A DNA stretch of 64,000 nt from Azospirillum melinis (GTDB taxonomy: Bacteria; Pseudomonadota; Alphaproteobacteria; Azospirillales; Azospirillaceae). Shown one piece after another: positions 1-7,723 of this stretch. Below the pieces are notes generated by a model, which did not search any database, was not told the DNA's origin, and saw only the letters and a list, made by a program, of their open reading frames with translations. Each line of letters opens with the position of its first letter. The first letter of the stretch is position 1. The DNA lies in NCBI RefSeq assembly GCF_013340935.1, contig NZ_WHOS01000017.1:1-64000 (forward strand), written 5' to 3'. A program made the position numbers and the translations under genes.

Positions 1-542
1 CCGTGACAACCCTGATCTTCACCCATCACGACTGCTTCGCGCACGACACCGGCCCCGGCCACCCGGAGGCGCCGGAACGGCTGGCGGTGGTGTGGCAGGT
101 GCTCGATCGGCCGGAGTTCCGCGACCGCGGTGACGGTGCCGTCCAGCTCCTGCAATTGCAGCCGGGTGAAGTCGCGGGCGCTGACGACGCCGACCAGATG
201 GCCGTCCTCCAGAACCGGAAGATGGCGGATGTGGTGCTGCTCCATCAGATGCAACGCCTGCCGCACGCTGTCGGACGGGGCGCAGGTCACCGGCTGGCGG
301 GTCATCAGCTGAGACACCGGCATCGCCATCAGAGAGCTGCCGCGTTCCAGCAGGGCGTGCACGATGTCGCGCTCCGACAGGACGCCGGCCAGCGTGTTGC
401 CTTCGGTGCGGCAGACGTCCTTGACGACCAGGGCGCTGATGTTCTCCGCCTTCATCAGGCGGATGGCGTCGGCGACCGTTGCACTGGTCCGCACGGCGAC
501 GACGCGGGCTTGCTTGGTGCGCAGGATGTGTTCGACCTTCAT
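1..542 (-). CDS. CBS-domain protein (runs off left edge, 3' end abnormal)
   Basis: Starting at the ATG at 542, the reverse strand encodes MKVEHILRTKQARVVAVRTS followed by two CBS motifs (residues ~8-60 and ~75-130). These pairs usually bind adenosyl nucleotides as energy or redox sensors. Partner and target are unknown. The protein is a clear paralogue of the 161-residue CBS protein at 5903: both share LMKAEN and ALVVKDVCRTEGNT. Here homology ends near residue 135 (LQLQELDG), and the frame stays open to base 1 across the deacetylase fragment, so the natural stop seems to be lost or lies outside the window. A palindromic operator (644-653) lies about 100 bases upstream. Confidence 0.75.
   Translation of the reverse strand, partial: MKVEHILRTKQARVVAVRTSATVADAIRLMKAENISALVVKDVCRTEGNTLAGVLSERDIVHALLERGSSLMAMPVSQLMTRQPVTCAPSDSVRQALHLMEQHHIRHLPVLEDGHLVGVVSARDFTRLQLQELDGTVTAVAELRPIEHLPHHRQPFRRLRVAGAGVVREAVVMGEDQGCH
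3..119 (+). pseudogene. Truncated 5' end of a histone deacetylase/acetylpolyamine amidohydrolase-like gene
   Basis: The first 39 codons from a GTG at position 3 read MTTLIFTHHDCFAHDTGPGH and then PEAPERL. This is the characteristic N-terminus of the class II histone deacetylase-like family (metal-dependent deacetylases), which is normally over 300 residues. After about codon 39 (position ~119) homology stops, and the frame becomes the antisense of the CBS gene on the other strand. The zinc-binding histidines and aspartates of the family are therefore missing and the product cannot be functional. A deletion/rearrangement breakpoint or an assembly join explains this equally well. Only two bases precede the GTG, so its ribosome site cannot be seen. 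Confidence 0.6.
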
Positions 543-643
543 GGCGGGACTCCTGATCGGCTGCGGCTGGCGGGAAAGCCATATGCGGGGCGGCCCGTCT
601 TCAGGGCCGGCAGGGCGCCCGGCCGGGCGCCTTGCTTTGAATA

Positions 644-653
644 TGGTATGCCA
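644..653. promoter_or_regulatory. GTATAC-type operator, variant TGGTATGCCA
   Basis: TGGTATGCCA is the exact reverse complement of the core at 1793-1802 (TGGCATACCA) and differs by one base from the perfect palindrome TGGTATACCA found upstream of oxlT and panE. It lies about 100 bases upstream of the left CBS gene. Its form resembles sites of FadR/UxuR-type GntR regulators. Confidence 0.5.
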
Positions 654-866
654 AATACTGTACGCCAATCAAACAATTTCGCTGACCAATTTTGGCGGCG
701 GCCCTAATTCTCAGCCCGCCTCATACGATTGTGCAGCGCAATGGGCCTCGCTCTGTTGGTTCATGATACCAACGCAGCACAGCCATACTGTTCGTAATGC
801 GATATGTTTGTTATGCATGCAAATGGACCTAGGCATGCGGTATGCGCATGTCCGGCATCATGTACC

Positions 867-876
867 TTGTATACCA
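867..876. promoter_or_regulatory. Operator-like site TTGTATACCA
   Basis: TTGTATACCA contains the GTATAC core shared by the other candidate operators and ends in the same TGTATACCA as the site at 45472-45480. It is about 95 bases upstream of the small membrane protein gene at 971. Confidence 0.35.
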
Positions 877-970
877 AAAAACTTGAACCGATTGCTGCGC
901 CGCGTCATAACGGAATTGTCACGCCGAAGCCGACCAAACAAAAAAAGCACCCCACCGAGACACTGGAGCG

Positions 971-1192
971 ATGAACATGTTGGAAATGCTGGTTCTGGCG
1001 CTTGTGCTGTCCGTCTTCGGCGGCACGGTCCATTATATTCTTTCGATGCAGATCGCCAACGCGGGCAAGTCGCAGCGCGATTTCTCCTCCGCGCCGCTTC
1101 GCCTTGCCAACCCGACCGAGGCCGATCTCAAGGAGCCGGAAGACGAACTGCCGCCGGGTCCGGCCTGGGCGAGCTTCCCGCGCGCCTTCTGA
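971..1192 (+). CDS. Small single-span membrane protein, unknown function
   Basis: A 73-residue protein with one hydrophobic segment (about residues 4-24, LEMLVLALVLSVFGG) followed by a hydrophilic tail rich in Pro, Glu and Asp. No family is recognised. A GGAG sequence (964-967) sits at good distance before the ATG, and a strong intrinsic terminator follows 30 bases after the stop, so this looks like a genuine monocistronic gene. It could be an anchor or modulator of a larger membrane complex, but nothing in the sequence shows a partner. Confidence 0.6.
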   Translation: MNMLEMLVLALVLSVFGGTVHYILSMQIANAGKSQRDFSSAPLRLANPTEADLKEPEDELPPGPAWASFPRAF

Positions 1193-1222
1193 CCTGCGGC
1201 TCTTCCTTCCTGTCATCGTGAG

Positions 1223-1250
1223 AAAGACGGCCTCCCGGGGCCGTCTTTTT
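1223..1250. terminator. Intrinsic terminator after the small membrane protein
   Basis: A ten-base stem AAAGACGGCC (1223-1232) pairs with GGCCGTCTTT (1239-1248) around a six-base loop, followed by a T-run. The A-run before the stem makes it potentially bidirectional, so it could also serve the convergent GNAT gene ending at 1279. Confidence 0.85.
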
Positions 1251-1278
1251 CGTTTCCAGTTTGGGTATCTCCACCCGG

Positions 1279-1722
1279 TCAGGCGAGCGGCAGGACCAGC
1301 TGGAAGCTTTTGATGGTCATCCGCTTGCGGTGGTAGAAGCGGTGGGCCTCGCCACGCTGGATGCCGGAGATGATCTCCATCTGGGCGCAGCCGCGCTCGC
1401 GCGCCTCGCCGGCCAGCCAGTCGAACAGCTTGTCGCCCAGCCCGTAGGAGCGCTTGGCGGAGCTGGTCACCAGATCCTCGACATACATATAGCGACCGCG
1501 CGACAGCGTCTCGTGGACGCGGAAGCCGCCGCAACCGGCGATCTCGCCATCCAGCCGCAGCAGGGCGAGGTTGTAGCCGTCGTCCATCTGGCGGCGGATC
1601 TGCGCGCGGTAGGCTTCGGGGTCGGTCATGTGGGTCCGCAGCTCCTTCATGACCGCGTAGCTGGCGGCGATATCGGCATCGTCACGCGCCACGACGATCT
1701 CGATGCTCTGCTGCTGGTCCAT
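1279..1722 (-). CDS. GNAT-family N-acetyltransferase
   Basis: A 147-residue protein starting MDQQQSIEIVVARDDADIAA with the GNAT core: LRLDGEIAGCGGFRV (beta strand 4 region), YVEDLVTSSAKRSYGLGDKL (acetyl-CoA pyrophosphate loop, a variant of the R/Q-x-x-G-x-G/A motif) and HRFYHRKRM near the C-terminus. It should transfer acetyl from acetyl-CoA to an amine; the acceptor is unknown. I chose the ATG at 1722 because an AAGGAG site lies just before it; the frame stays open further upstream but is not protein-like. A perfect inverted repeat (1792-1810) sits 70 bases upstream. Confidence 0.8.
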   Translation of the reverse strand: MDQQQSIEIVVARDDADIAASYAVMKELRTHMTDPEAYRAQIRRQMDDGYNLALLRLDGEIAGCGGFRVHETLSRGRYMYVEDLVTSSAKRSYGLGDKLFDWLAGEARERGCAQMEIISGIQRGEAHRFYHRKRMTIKSFQLVLPLA

Positions 1723-1791
1723 GGCGGTCGACTCCTTATCAATATGGGTTCTGCCGGAAAGGGCATCGGCGCCGACGGTATGTTCCCGGCG

Positions 1792-1810
1792 CTGGCATAC
1801 CATATGCCAG
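1792..1810. promoter_or_regulatory. Inverted repeat containing TGGCATACCA, upstream of GNAT gene
   Basis: CTGGCATA (1792-1799) and TATGCCAG (1803-1810) are perfect inverted arms around CCA. Bases 1793-1802 read TGGCATACCA, a one-base variant of the operator core found in front of oxlT and panE. It lies 70 bases upstream of the GNAT start. Confidence 0.5.
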
Positions 1811-1948
1811 TCGCTCGTCCGGCCAAACGCTGGCCTGCCACACTTTCCGCGTGCCGGAAAACCAATGGCCGCAGGTAGGGCCCGCAGCGGCGCGAATGCA
1901 GCCTGCGGAAACAGTTCGTCCCTTCCACTAATCGCTTGCGCGGCATTC

Positions 1949-1976
1949 GGCATCTGGTATACCATATTGATAATTC
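1949..1976 (+). promoter_or_regulatory. oxlT promoter cassette with embedded TGGTATACCA operator
   Basis: The perfect palindrome TGGTATACCA (1955-1964) lies between a weak -35 (TTCGGC, 1946-1951) and a -10-like GATAAT (1969-1974) with 17-base spacing. The 28 bases 1949-1976 match bases 17562-17589 before gntR with only two differences, including the position of GATAAT relative to the operator. Binding there would block RNA polymerase. The predicted oxlT leader is about 215 bases. Confidence 0.6.
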
Positions 1977-2198
1977 CAGATCGGATCAGGACCGCACCGA
2001 TTTGGCGGGGGGCGAAAACCCGCCTCCCACAGCAGTGAAGCGCCCCGGGGCCGCATCCCCGCCGCGCTGCCACTCACAGCAAACAGCAGCATCAAATTCC
2101 GAAGCATCTCAGAAGACACCAAAAGAAAACGCCTAAAGCATCAAAACAGAAGCGACGCCCGAATCGGCAGAGAACCGCTTCCTAGGAGGAGATAGAAG

Positions 2199-3503
2199 AT
2201 GCAGCATACGAATTCGGAGGCGCAGGGAGCACCGCTCGGCGGCCGCTGGATGCAGTTGGTCATCGGCGTGATCTGTATGTCGATGATCGCGAACCTGCAA
2301 TATGGCTGGACGCTGTTCGTCAACCCCATCGATGAAAAGTATCATTGGGGCCGTGCCGCCATTCAGGTCGCCTTCACCATTTTCGTCGTGACCGAAACCT
2401 GGCTGGTGCCGGTCGAGGGCTGGTTCGTCGACAAGTTCGGTCCCCGCATCGTCGTCGTGGTCGGTGGCATCCTGTGCGCCCTGGCCTGGGTCATCAATTC
2501 GTTCGCCGACTCGCTGGCGCTGCTCTATCTCGGTGCGGCCATCGGCGGCATCGGCGCTGGCGGTGTCTATGGCACCTGCGTCGGCAACGCGCTGAAGTGG
2601 TTCCCGGATCGCCGCGGCCTCGCCGCCGGCCTGACCGCCGCCGGCTTCGGTGCCGGCTCCGCCCTGACGGTCGTGCCGATCGCCAACATGATCCAGACCT
2701 CCGGCTTCGAGCAGACTTTCCTGGTGTTCGGTCTGGGCCAGGGCCTGATCGTCTTCGCGCTGGCCTGGTTCCTGAAGGAAGCCGACCCGGCCCTGCTGCC
2801 GAAGAACAAGAGCAACATCGTCCAGAGCCGCCGCAACTACACCCCGCAGGAGACGCTGAAGTCGCCGGTCTTCTGGGTGATGTACCTGATGTTCGTCATG
2901 GTCGCCGCCGGCGGTCTGATGGCCACCGCCCAGCTCGGCCCGATCGCCAAGGACTTCCACCTCGACGGCATGCCCGTCAGCATCATGGGCCTGACCCTGC
3001 CGGCGCTGACCTTCGCACTGACCATCGACCGCGTGCTGAACGGCGTGACCCGTCCGTTCTTCGGCTGGGTGTCCGATCATATCGGCCGTGAAAACACGAT
3101 GTTCGTCGCCTTCGCCATCGAAGCGGTCGGCATCCTGGCGCTGAACCAGTGGGGTCATCACCCGGTCGCCTTCGTCGTCCTGACCGGTCTGGTGTTCTTC
3201 GCCTGGGGCGAGATCTACAGCCTGTTCCCGTCCTGCTGCGCCGACAGCTTCGGGTCGAAGTTCGCCACCACCAACGCCGGCCTGCTCTACACCGCCAAGG
3301 GCACCGCGTCGCTGGTCGTTCCCTTCGCCAACGTGATCGTGTCCTCCACCGGCAGCTGGCAGGCGGTGTTCTTCTTCGCCGCCGCGGTCAACGCCATCGC
3401 CGCCTTCATGGCCCTGTTCGTCCTGAAGCCGATGCGTGCCCGCCAGATCGCCGAGGACACCACCCAGCCGGTCGGCAAGCTGGCGGCCGAGGGCGCCGAC
3501 TGA
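2199..3503 (+). CDS. oxlT: Oxalate/formate antiporter-type MFS transporter (OFA family)
   Basis: A 434-residue, 12-span major-facilitator protein with the OFA-family signatures MIANLQYGWTLFVNPI in helix 1, GNALKWFPDRRGLAAG in the central loop, RPFFGWVSDHIGREN and LLYTAKGTASLVVPF. OxlT exchanges external oxalate for internal formate across the inner membrane. By position, the arginine of RPFFGW and the lysine of YTAKG would be the two cationic substrate residues known in Oxalobacter OxlT (inference). A strong AGGAGG-type site precedes the ATG. The operator cassette at 1949-1976 lies upstream and a long perfect hairpin follows. A close paralogue lies at 45770. Substrate could also be another dicarboxylate, but oxc, frc, gcl and shared operators favour oxalate. 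Confidence 0.85.
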   Translation: MQHTNSEAQGAPLGGRWMQLVIGVICMSMIANLQYGWTLFVNPIDEKYHWGRAAIQVAFTIFVVTETWLVPVEGWFVDKFGPRIVVVVGGILCALAWVINSFADSLALLYLGAAIGGIGAGGVYGTCVGNALKWFPDRRGLAAGLTAAGFGAGSALTVVPIANMIQTSGFEQTFLVFGLGQGLIVFALAWFLKEADPALLPKNKSNIVQSRRNYTPQETLKSPVFWVMYLMFVMVAAGGLMATAQLGPIAKDFHLDGMPVSIMGLTLPALTFALTIDRVLNGVTRPFFGWVSDHIGRENTMFVAFAIEAVGILALNQWGHHPVAFVVLTGLVFFAWGEIYSLFPSCCADSFGSKFATTNAGLLYTAKGTASLVVPFANVIVSSTGSWQAVFFFAAAVNAIAAFMALFVLKPMRARQIAEDTTQPVGKLAAEGAD

Positions 3504-3611
3504 AAGCACCGCGGACCTTCCGCCGAAGGAGTTCCCGTTGACCGGGGGGCCAGCCGGAACTCCAAATAAGGGCGGAACAGTCTGAGGGCGGAACAGGTAC
3601 CGCCGGCAAAA

Positions 3612-3668
3612 CGACAAACCGGCACCGGGACCACCGCATTGGTCCCGGTGCCGGTTTGTCGCGTTTTG
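3612..3668 (+). terminator. Very long perfect hairpin after oxlT
   Basis: Bases 3612-3632 and 3641-3661 form a perfect 21-base stem (starting CGACAAACCGGCACC) around an eight-base loop, followed by CGTTTT. The stem is about twice the length of a typical intrinsic terminator. Confidence 0.8.
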
Positions 3669-3742
3669 GGAGGCCGGCCGTGAACCGCATTCACGCCCGC
3701 ACCCCGACTGACAGGTCCCGGCAGAGAACGCTGGGAGACTGA

Positions 3743-3760
3743 TATTCTGTATACAGAATA
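3743..3760. promoter_or_regulatory. Perfect 18-bp palindrome TATTCTGTATACAGAATA
   Basis: A perfect palindrome with a GTATAC core, ending 42 bases before the TauE-type gene. Its left half (GATATTCTGTATAC, 3741-3754) recurs exactly at 45465-45478 upstream of the second oxlT. It is a CTGTATACAG flavour of the TGGTATACCA operator. Confidence 0.6.
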
Positions 3761-3802
3761 CGGGTTGCATCGTCAACACGGATCGAAAGGGGTGGATCGA
3801 TC

Positions 3803-4546
3803 ATGTTGGGTATTCTTGTCCTGATGCTGGCGGCCTTCTGTTCCGGCGCGCTCAACGCCGTCGCCGGGGGTGGCGCCTTCATCACGTTTCCGGCGCTGCT
3901 GTTCGCTGGGGTGCCGCCGGTGGCTGCCAATGCCTCCAGCACCGTGGCGCTGTTTCCGGGGCAGGCGGCCAGCAGCTGGGCCTACCGGCGGGAGATCGCC
4001 GCCGGCGGCCAGGTGAATGTGCCGGTCTTCGCCGCGCTCAGCCTCGTCGGCGGGCTGGTGGGCGCGCTGCTTCTGCTGGTGACGCCCAATGCCATCTTCG
4101 CCCGCTTCGTTCCGTGGCTTCTGTTGTTCGCGACAGCCGTCTTCGCCATCGGCGCCTATGCGCCGGGCATCGTGTCCAGGCTGCGCCTGGGCGGGCGCAG
4201 CGTGCTGGTGGTGCAGTTCCTGATCTCGATCTATGGCGGCTATTTCGGCGGCGGCATCGGCTTCCTGATGTTGGCGGCGCTGACCCTGTTCGGGCTGCGC
4301 GACATCCACGCCATGAATGGGCTGAGGCTTCTGCTGGCGATGCTGATGAACGCGGCGGCGGTCGGCACCTTCATCGTCGCCGGTGCGGTGTCCTGGCCGG
4401 AAACCGTAGCGATGGCCCTGGCGGCGGTGGCCGGCGGTTATGCCGGCGCCATGGGGGCGAAGCGGGTCGATCCCAAGCTTTTGAAGACCTTGGTGGTCAT
4501 CATCGGAGCGGTGCTGACCCTGTACTTTTTCGCGAAGGGAGCCTGA
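3803..4546 (+). CDS. TauE/SafE (TSUP) family membrane permease
   Basis: A 247-residue, roughly eight-span protein with the two glycine-rich repeat halves of the TauE/SafE family: ALNAVAGGGAFITFPALL near the N-terminus and GYFGGGIGFLMLAAL in the middle. Members export sulfite, sulfoacetate or other small organic anions. An AAAGGGG site precedes the ATG. The perfect palindrome 3743-3760 places it in the same inferred regulon as oxlT and panE, so a two-carbon or related organic anion is a plausible substrate; the sequence does not identify it. Confidence 0.8.
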   Translation: MLGILVLMLAAFCSGALNAVAGGGAFITFPALLFAGVPPVAANASSTVALFPGQAASSWAYRREIAAGGQVNVPVFAALSLVGGLVGALLLLVTPNAIFARFVPWLLLFATAVFAIGAYAPGIVSRLRLGGRSVLVVQFLISIYGGYFGGGIGFLMLAALTLFGLRDIHAMNGLRLLLAMLMNAAAVGTFIVAGAVSWPETVAMALAAVAGGYAGAMGAKRVDPKLLKTLVVIIGAVLTLYFFAKGA

Positions 4547-4601
4547 TCCGAACGGGGTGTATCCGGCGTCCGCAATCTCAACCGTGCCCCCACATTCCGC
4601 A

Positions 4602-4626
4602 TTGACATACGGTATGTGGTATACCA
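4602..4626 (+). promoter_or_regulatory. Promoter/operator upstream of the PanE-family gene
   Basis: TTGACA (4602-4607) overlaps ACATAC-G-GTATGT (4605-4617), an inverted repeat, and is followed directly by the perfect palindrome TGGTATACCA (4617-4626). Two GTATAC-like palindromes thus sit in tandem on the promoter. No good -10 is evident; CAAACT (4625-4630) has the correct 17-base spacing. The leader to the start codon is about 140 bases. Confidence 0.6.
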
Positions 4627-4772
4627 AACTCCAGACACAGTTTGCGCGACAGACTGTTGGATGCCGCTGCAAAGCGACCGGTCAGCCGATGGATGCGGCC
4701 GGTGCGGGCAGGCTGGCGTCGTCCAGCCCCACAGCATTCAAAAAGTGAAATCGGGGGAGAGGGGAATCCGGC

Positions 4773-5801
4773 ATGAAGATCTGCATCTACGGATCCGGGG
4801 CCATCGGCGGCTACCTCGGCGTTCGCCTGCATCAGGCAGGTGCCGAAGTCAGCCTGGTGGCGCGTGGCGCGCATCTGGCGGCGATGCGCGAAAACGGCGT
4901 CACCTTGCTGATGGGGGAGGAGAAGACCGTCGTCCACCCCCGCTGCACCGACAACCCGGCCGAACTCGGCCCGCAGGATTATGTGATCGTCGCGTTGAAG
5001 GCCCACTCCGTCCCCGGTGTCGTGCCCGCGATGCAACCGCTTCTCGGTGACCACACCGCCGTCGTCACCGCGGTCAACGGCATTCCCTATTGGTATTTCT
5101 ACGGCACCGGCGGCGCGTTCGACGGCCGCACGCTGGAAACCGTCGATCCGGGTTCCGTCCAGTGGAAGGGCTTGGGTCCGCAGCGCGCCATCGGCTGCGT
5201 CGTCTATCCGGCGACCGAGGTGGTGGAGCCGGGCGTCATCCAGCATGTCTACGGCGACAAATTCTCTCTCGGCGAGCCGGACGGGTCGAAGTCGGACCGC
5301 GTCGTCGCCCTGTCGAAGGCGATGGAGGCCGGCGGCCTGCGCGCGCCGGTGCTGGACCGCATCCGCGACGAGATCTGGCTGAAGCTGTGGGGCAACCTCT
5401 GCTTCAACCCGATCAGCGCGCTGACCCACGGCACGCTGGAGGTCATTTGCGGCGATGCCGACACCCGCGCCGTCGCCAAGGCGATGATGCTGGAGGCTAA
5501 GGACATCGGCGACAAGCTGGGCGTCCATTTCCGCGTCGATGTGGAGCGCCGCATCAACGGCGCCGCCGCGGTGGGCGCGCACAAGACCTCGATGCTCCAG
5601 GATCTGGAGCGCGGCCGGCCGATGGAGATCGACCCGCTGCTGTCGGTGGTGCAGGAGATGGGCCGCATGGTGGGCGTGCCGACGCCGACCATCGACGTGG
5701 TGCTGGCGCTGGTGAAGCAGCGCGGCGAAACCGCCGGCTGCTACAGCCGGCCGCAGCCTGCGGCTCCCGCCCGCACTCCGGAAGTGGCGGCGGCCCAGTA
5801 G
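4773..5801 (+). CDS. PanE/ApbA-family NADPH reductase, possible oxalyl-CoA reductase
   Basis: A 342-residue ketopantoate-reductase-family protein: Rossmann motif GSGAIGGYLG (residues 7-16), VALKAHS in the nucleotide-binding half, KLWGNLCFNPISALT carrying the catalytic lysine region and EIDPLLSVVQEMGR in the C-terminal helical domain. The family reduces 2-oxoacids with NADPH. In Methylobacterium extorquens a PanE paralogue (PanE2) is, as I recall the literature, an oxalyl-CoA reductase producing glyoxylate. The setting here fits that role: a shared operator with oxlT, a transhydrogenase operon just downstream, and oxc, frc and gcl nearby. True ketopantoate reduction for pantothenate synthesis remains possible. 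A GGGGGAGAGG site precedes the ATG. Confidence 0.8.
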   Translation: MKICIYGSGAIGGYLGVRLHQAGAEVSLVARGAHLAAMRENGVTLLMGEEKTVVHPRCTDNPAELGPQDYVIVALKAHSVPGVVPAMQPLLGDHTAVVTAVNGIPYWYFYGTGGAFDGRTLETVDPGSVQWKGLGPQRAIGCVVYPATEVVEPGVIQHVYGDKFSLGEPDGSKSDRVVALSKAMEAGGLRAPVLDRIRDEIWLKLWGNLCFNPISALTHGTLEVICGDADTRAVAKAMMLEAKDIGDKLGVHFRVDVERRINGAAAVGAHKTSMLQDLERGRPMEIDPLLSVVQEMGRMVGVPTPTIDVVLALVKQRGETAGCYSRPQPAAPARTPEVAAAQ

Positions 5802-5843
5802 GCAGGCCCATCAGGCAGGCCGGGGCAGAACAAATCAGGCGAC

Positions 5844-5882
5844 GCGGCCGGCGCAAACCGGGACAGGTTTCGCGCCGGCCGC
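5844..5882 (+). terminator. Hairpin between the PanE-family gene and CBS gene
   Basis: GCGGCCGGCGCAAACC (5844-5859) pairs with GGTTT and GCGCCGGCCGC (5866-5882) with one bulged C, around the loop GGGACA. There is no T-run, so it may be a Rho-assisted terminator or an mRNA-stability element rather than a classic intrinsic terminator. Confidence 0.55.
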
Positions 5883-5902
5883 CTCAAGGGGGGTGGAGCG
5901 TC

Positions 5903-6388
5903 ATGAAGGTCGAGGACATTCTCCGCAAGAAGGGCACGCGCATCGGCATGGTGCGCATCAACGAAACGGTCTCCACCGCGCTGCGCCTGATGAAGGCGGA
6001 GAATACCGGCGCGCTGGTGGTCAAGGACGTCTGCCGCACCGAAGGCAACACGGTGGTCGGCGTCATTTCCGAACGCGATGTCGTCCGCGCCCTGGTCGAC
6101 CGCGGTCCCGCCATACTGGAGCAGGCGGTTTCGGCGTTGATGACGCGCGATCCCTACTGCTGCAGCCCGTCGGACTCCGTGCGCCATGTGCTGAGCCTGA
6201 TGGACGAACACGGCATCCGCCATGTCCCGGTTCTGGAAGGTTCGACCCTGGTCGGCGTCGTCAGTGTCCGCGACCTGATCCGCCGCCAACTGGAAGAGTT
6301 GTCGGGCGAGGGCGTTCCGGTGGCCGCCGCCACGGCTGCTGCCACCGCAGCGGAAGGCTGGGACTTCCCGGTCGTTGCCAATCAGTGA
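5903..6388 (+). CDS. CBS-domain pair protein
   Basis: A 161-residue protein with two CBS motifs (about residues 8-65 and 75-130; GVISERDVVRALVDRG and GIRHVPVLEGSTLVGVVSVR) and an alanine-rich C-terminal tail. CBS pairs usually sense adenine nucleotides or NAD; no catalytic domain is attached. The ATG overlaps a region with a strong AAGGGGGG ribosome site. It is the intact paralogue of the CBS gene at the left edge and points the opposite way, so the two bracket the oxlT-TauE-panE module as inverted copies. Confidence 0.85.
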   Translation: MKVEDILRKKGTRIGMVRINETVSTALRLMKAENTGALVVKDVCRTEGNTVVGVISERDVVRALVDRGPAILEQAVSALMTRDPYCCSPSDSVRHVLSLMDEHGIRHVPVLEGSTLVGVVSVRDLIRRQLEELSGEGVPVAAATAAATAAEGWDFPVVANQ

Positions 6389-6540
6389 GTGCTGCGGGTG
6401 GGGCCGGCGCATGTCCGCCGCCCCATCTGAGTTGCCGCTTCGGCGCTTGCCCGCCCTGATCCGGCTCTGACCGGGAGCCTTGACCCAGGGGTGGGGCGAT
6501 TATTGCCCGCCGCCAAGGCCGGCCTTCGAAAGCAAATGAC

Positions 6541-7710
6541 ATGAAGATCGCGATACCCAGGGAGCGCCGCCCGGGCGAGCGCCGCGTCGCCGCGTCTCCC
6601 GAAACCGTCAAGAAATTCAAAGCCCTCGGTCTGGACGTGGTGGTGGAGAGCGGGGCCGGCCTCGGTTCCAGCATCACCGACGCGGCCTATGAGGCGGCGG
6701 GGGCCGCCATCGCCGCCGACCAGGCTTCGGCGCTGGCCGATGCCGACATCGTGCTGAAGGTCCAGCGGCCGCTGATCGCCGGCGAAGGGGAGGTCGACGA
6801 GCTGGCGCTGATCCGCAAGGGTGCGCTGCTGTTCGCCATCCTCAATCCCTACAACAGCCGCGACCATGTGAAGGCCTACGCCGATGCCGGCGTGAACGCC
6901 TTCGCCATGGAGTTCATGCCGCGCATCACCCGCGCCCAGGTCATGGACGTGCTGTCCTCCCAGGCCAACCTCGCCGGCTACAAGGCTGTCGTCGATGCCG
7001 CCTCGGAATATGGCCGCGCCTTCCCGATGATGATGACCGCCGCCGGCACCGTGCCGCCGGCCCGTGCCTTCATCATGGGCGTCGGCGTCGCCGGCCTCCA
7101 GGCCATCGCCACCGCCAAGCGCCTCGGCGCCATCGTCTCGGCCACCGACGTGCGCCCGGCGGTGAAGGAGCAGGTGCAGTCGCTGGGCGGCAGCTTCGTC
7201 GCCGTCGAGAACGACGAGTTCAAGCAGGCCGAGACCGCCGGCGGCTACGCCAAGGAGATGTCCGACGACTACAAGCGCCAGCAGGCCGCTCTGGTCGCCG
7301 AGCACATCAAGAAGCAGGACCTCGTCATCACCACGGCGCTGATCCCCGGCCGCAAGGCGCCGATCCTGGTGACGGCGGAGCATGTGGCGTCGATGAAGCC
7401 GGGCTCGGTGATCGTCGATCTGGCGGTGGAGCAGGGCGGCAACGTCGAGGGCGCCAAGCTGGGCGAGGTGGTGACCACGGCCAACGGCGTGAAGATCGTC
7501 GGCCATGCCAACTACGCCAGCCGCATCGCCGAGAGCGCGTCGCTGCTCTACGCCAAGAACCTGCTGGCGCTGCTGACGTCGCTGCACGGGAAAGACACCG
7601 GCGTGGCCGTCAACTGGGACGACGAGATCGTCAAGGCCATCGCGCTGACCCGCGACGGCGCCATCGTGCATCCTGCCTTCGCGGACGCCCGCGAAGCGCA
7701 ACCCGCGTGA
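6541..7710 (+). CDS. pntAA: NAD(P) transhydrogenase subunit alpha 1 (NAD-binding, soluble)
   Basis: The 389-residue domain I subunit of the proton-translocating transhydrogenase. It begins [20 protein letters not shown], contains the mobile-loop region and the dinucleotide fold [19 protein letters not shown], and ends before any membrane span. It binds NAD(H) and passes hydride to the NADP-binding beta subunit, using proton re-entry to make NADPH. The split into alpha 1, alpha 2 and beta genes is the Rhodospirillum-type arrangement. pntAB begins 13 bases after its stop, showing an operon. It may supply NADPH for the upstream PanE-family reductase. Confidence 0.95.
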   Translation: MKIAIPRERRPGERRVAASPETVKKFKALGLDVVVESGAGLGSSITDAAYEAAGAAIAADQASALADADIVLKVQRPLIAGEGEVDELALIRKGALLFAILNPYNSRDHVKAYADAGVNAFAMEFMPRITRAQVMDVLSSQANLAGYKAVVDAASEYGRAFPMMMTAAGTVPPARAFIMGVGVAGLQAIATAKRLGAIVSATDVRPAVKEQVQSLGGSFVAVENDEFKQAETAGGYAKEMSDDYKRQQAALVAEHIKKQDLVITTALIPGRKAPILVTAEHVASMKPGSVIVDLAVEQGGNVEGAKLGEVVTTANGVKIVGHANYASRIAESASLLYAKNLLALLTSLHGKDTGVAVNWDDEIVKAIALTRDGAIVHPAFADAREAQPA

Positions 7711-7723
7711 GGAGGCGGATCCC

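Larger units (their letters stand above)
543..970. other. Divergent intergenic region, CBS gene / small membrane protein
   Basis: This gap of 428 bases has no convincing gene. It is noticeably less GC-rich than its surroundings. It holds an operator-like palindrome at 644-653, a related site at 867-876, and an inverted repeat with six-base arms GTTGGT/ACCAAC at 755-760 and 768-773. It must carry the divergent promoters, but I cannot assign -35/-10 boxes with confidence. Confidence 0.6.
1723..2198. other. Divergent intergenic region between GNAT gene and oxlT
   Basis: These 476 bases hold two candidate operators (1792-1810 and the promoter cassette 1949-1976) and the long oxlT leader. No coding sequence is supportable. 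Confidence 0.6.
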
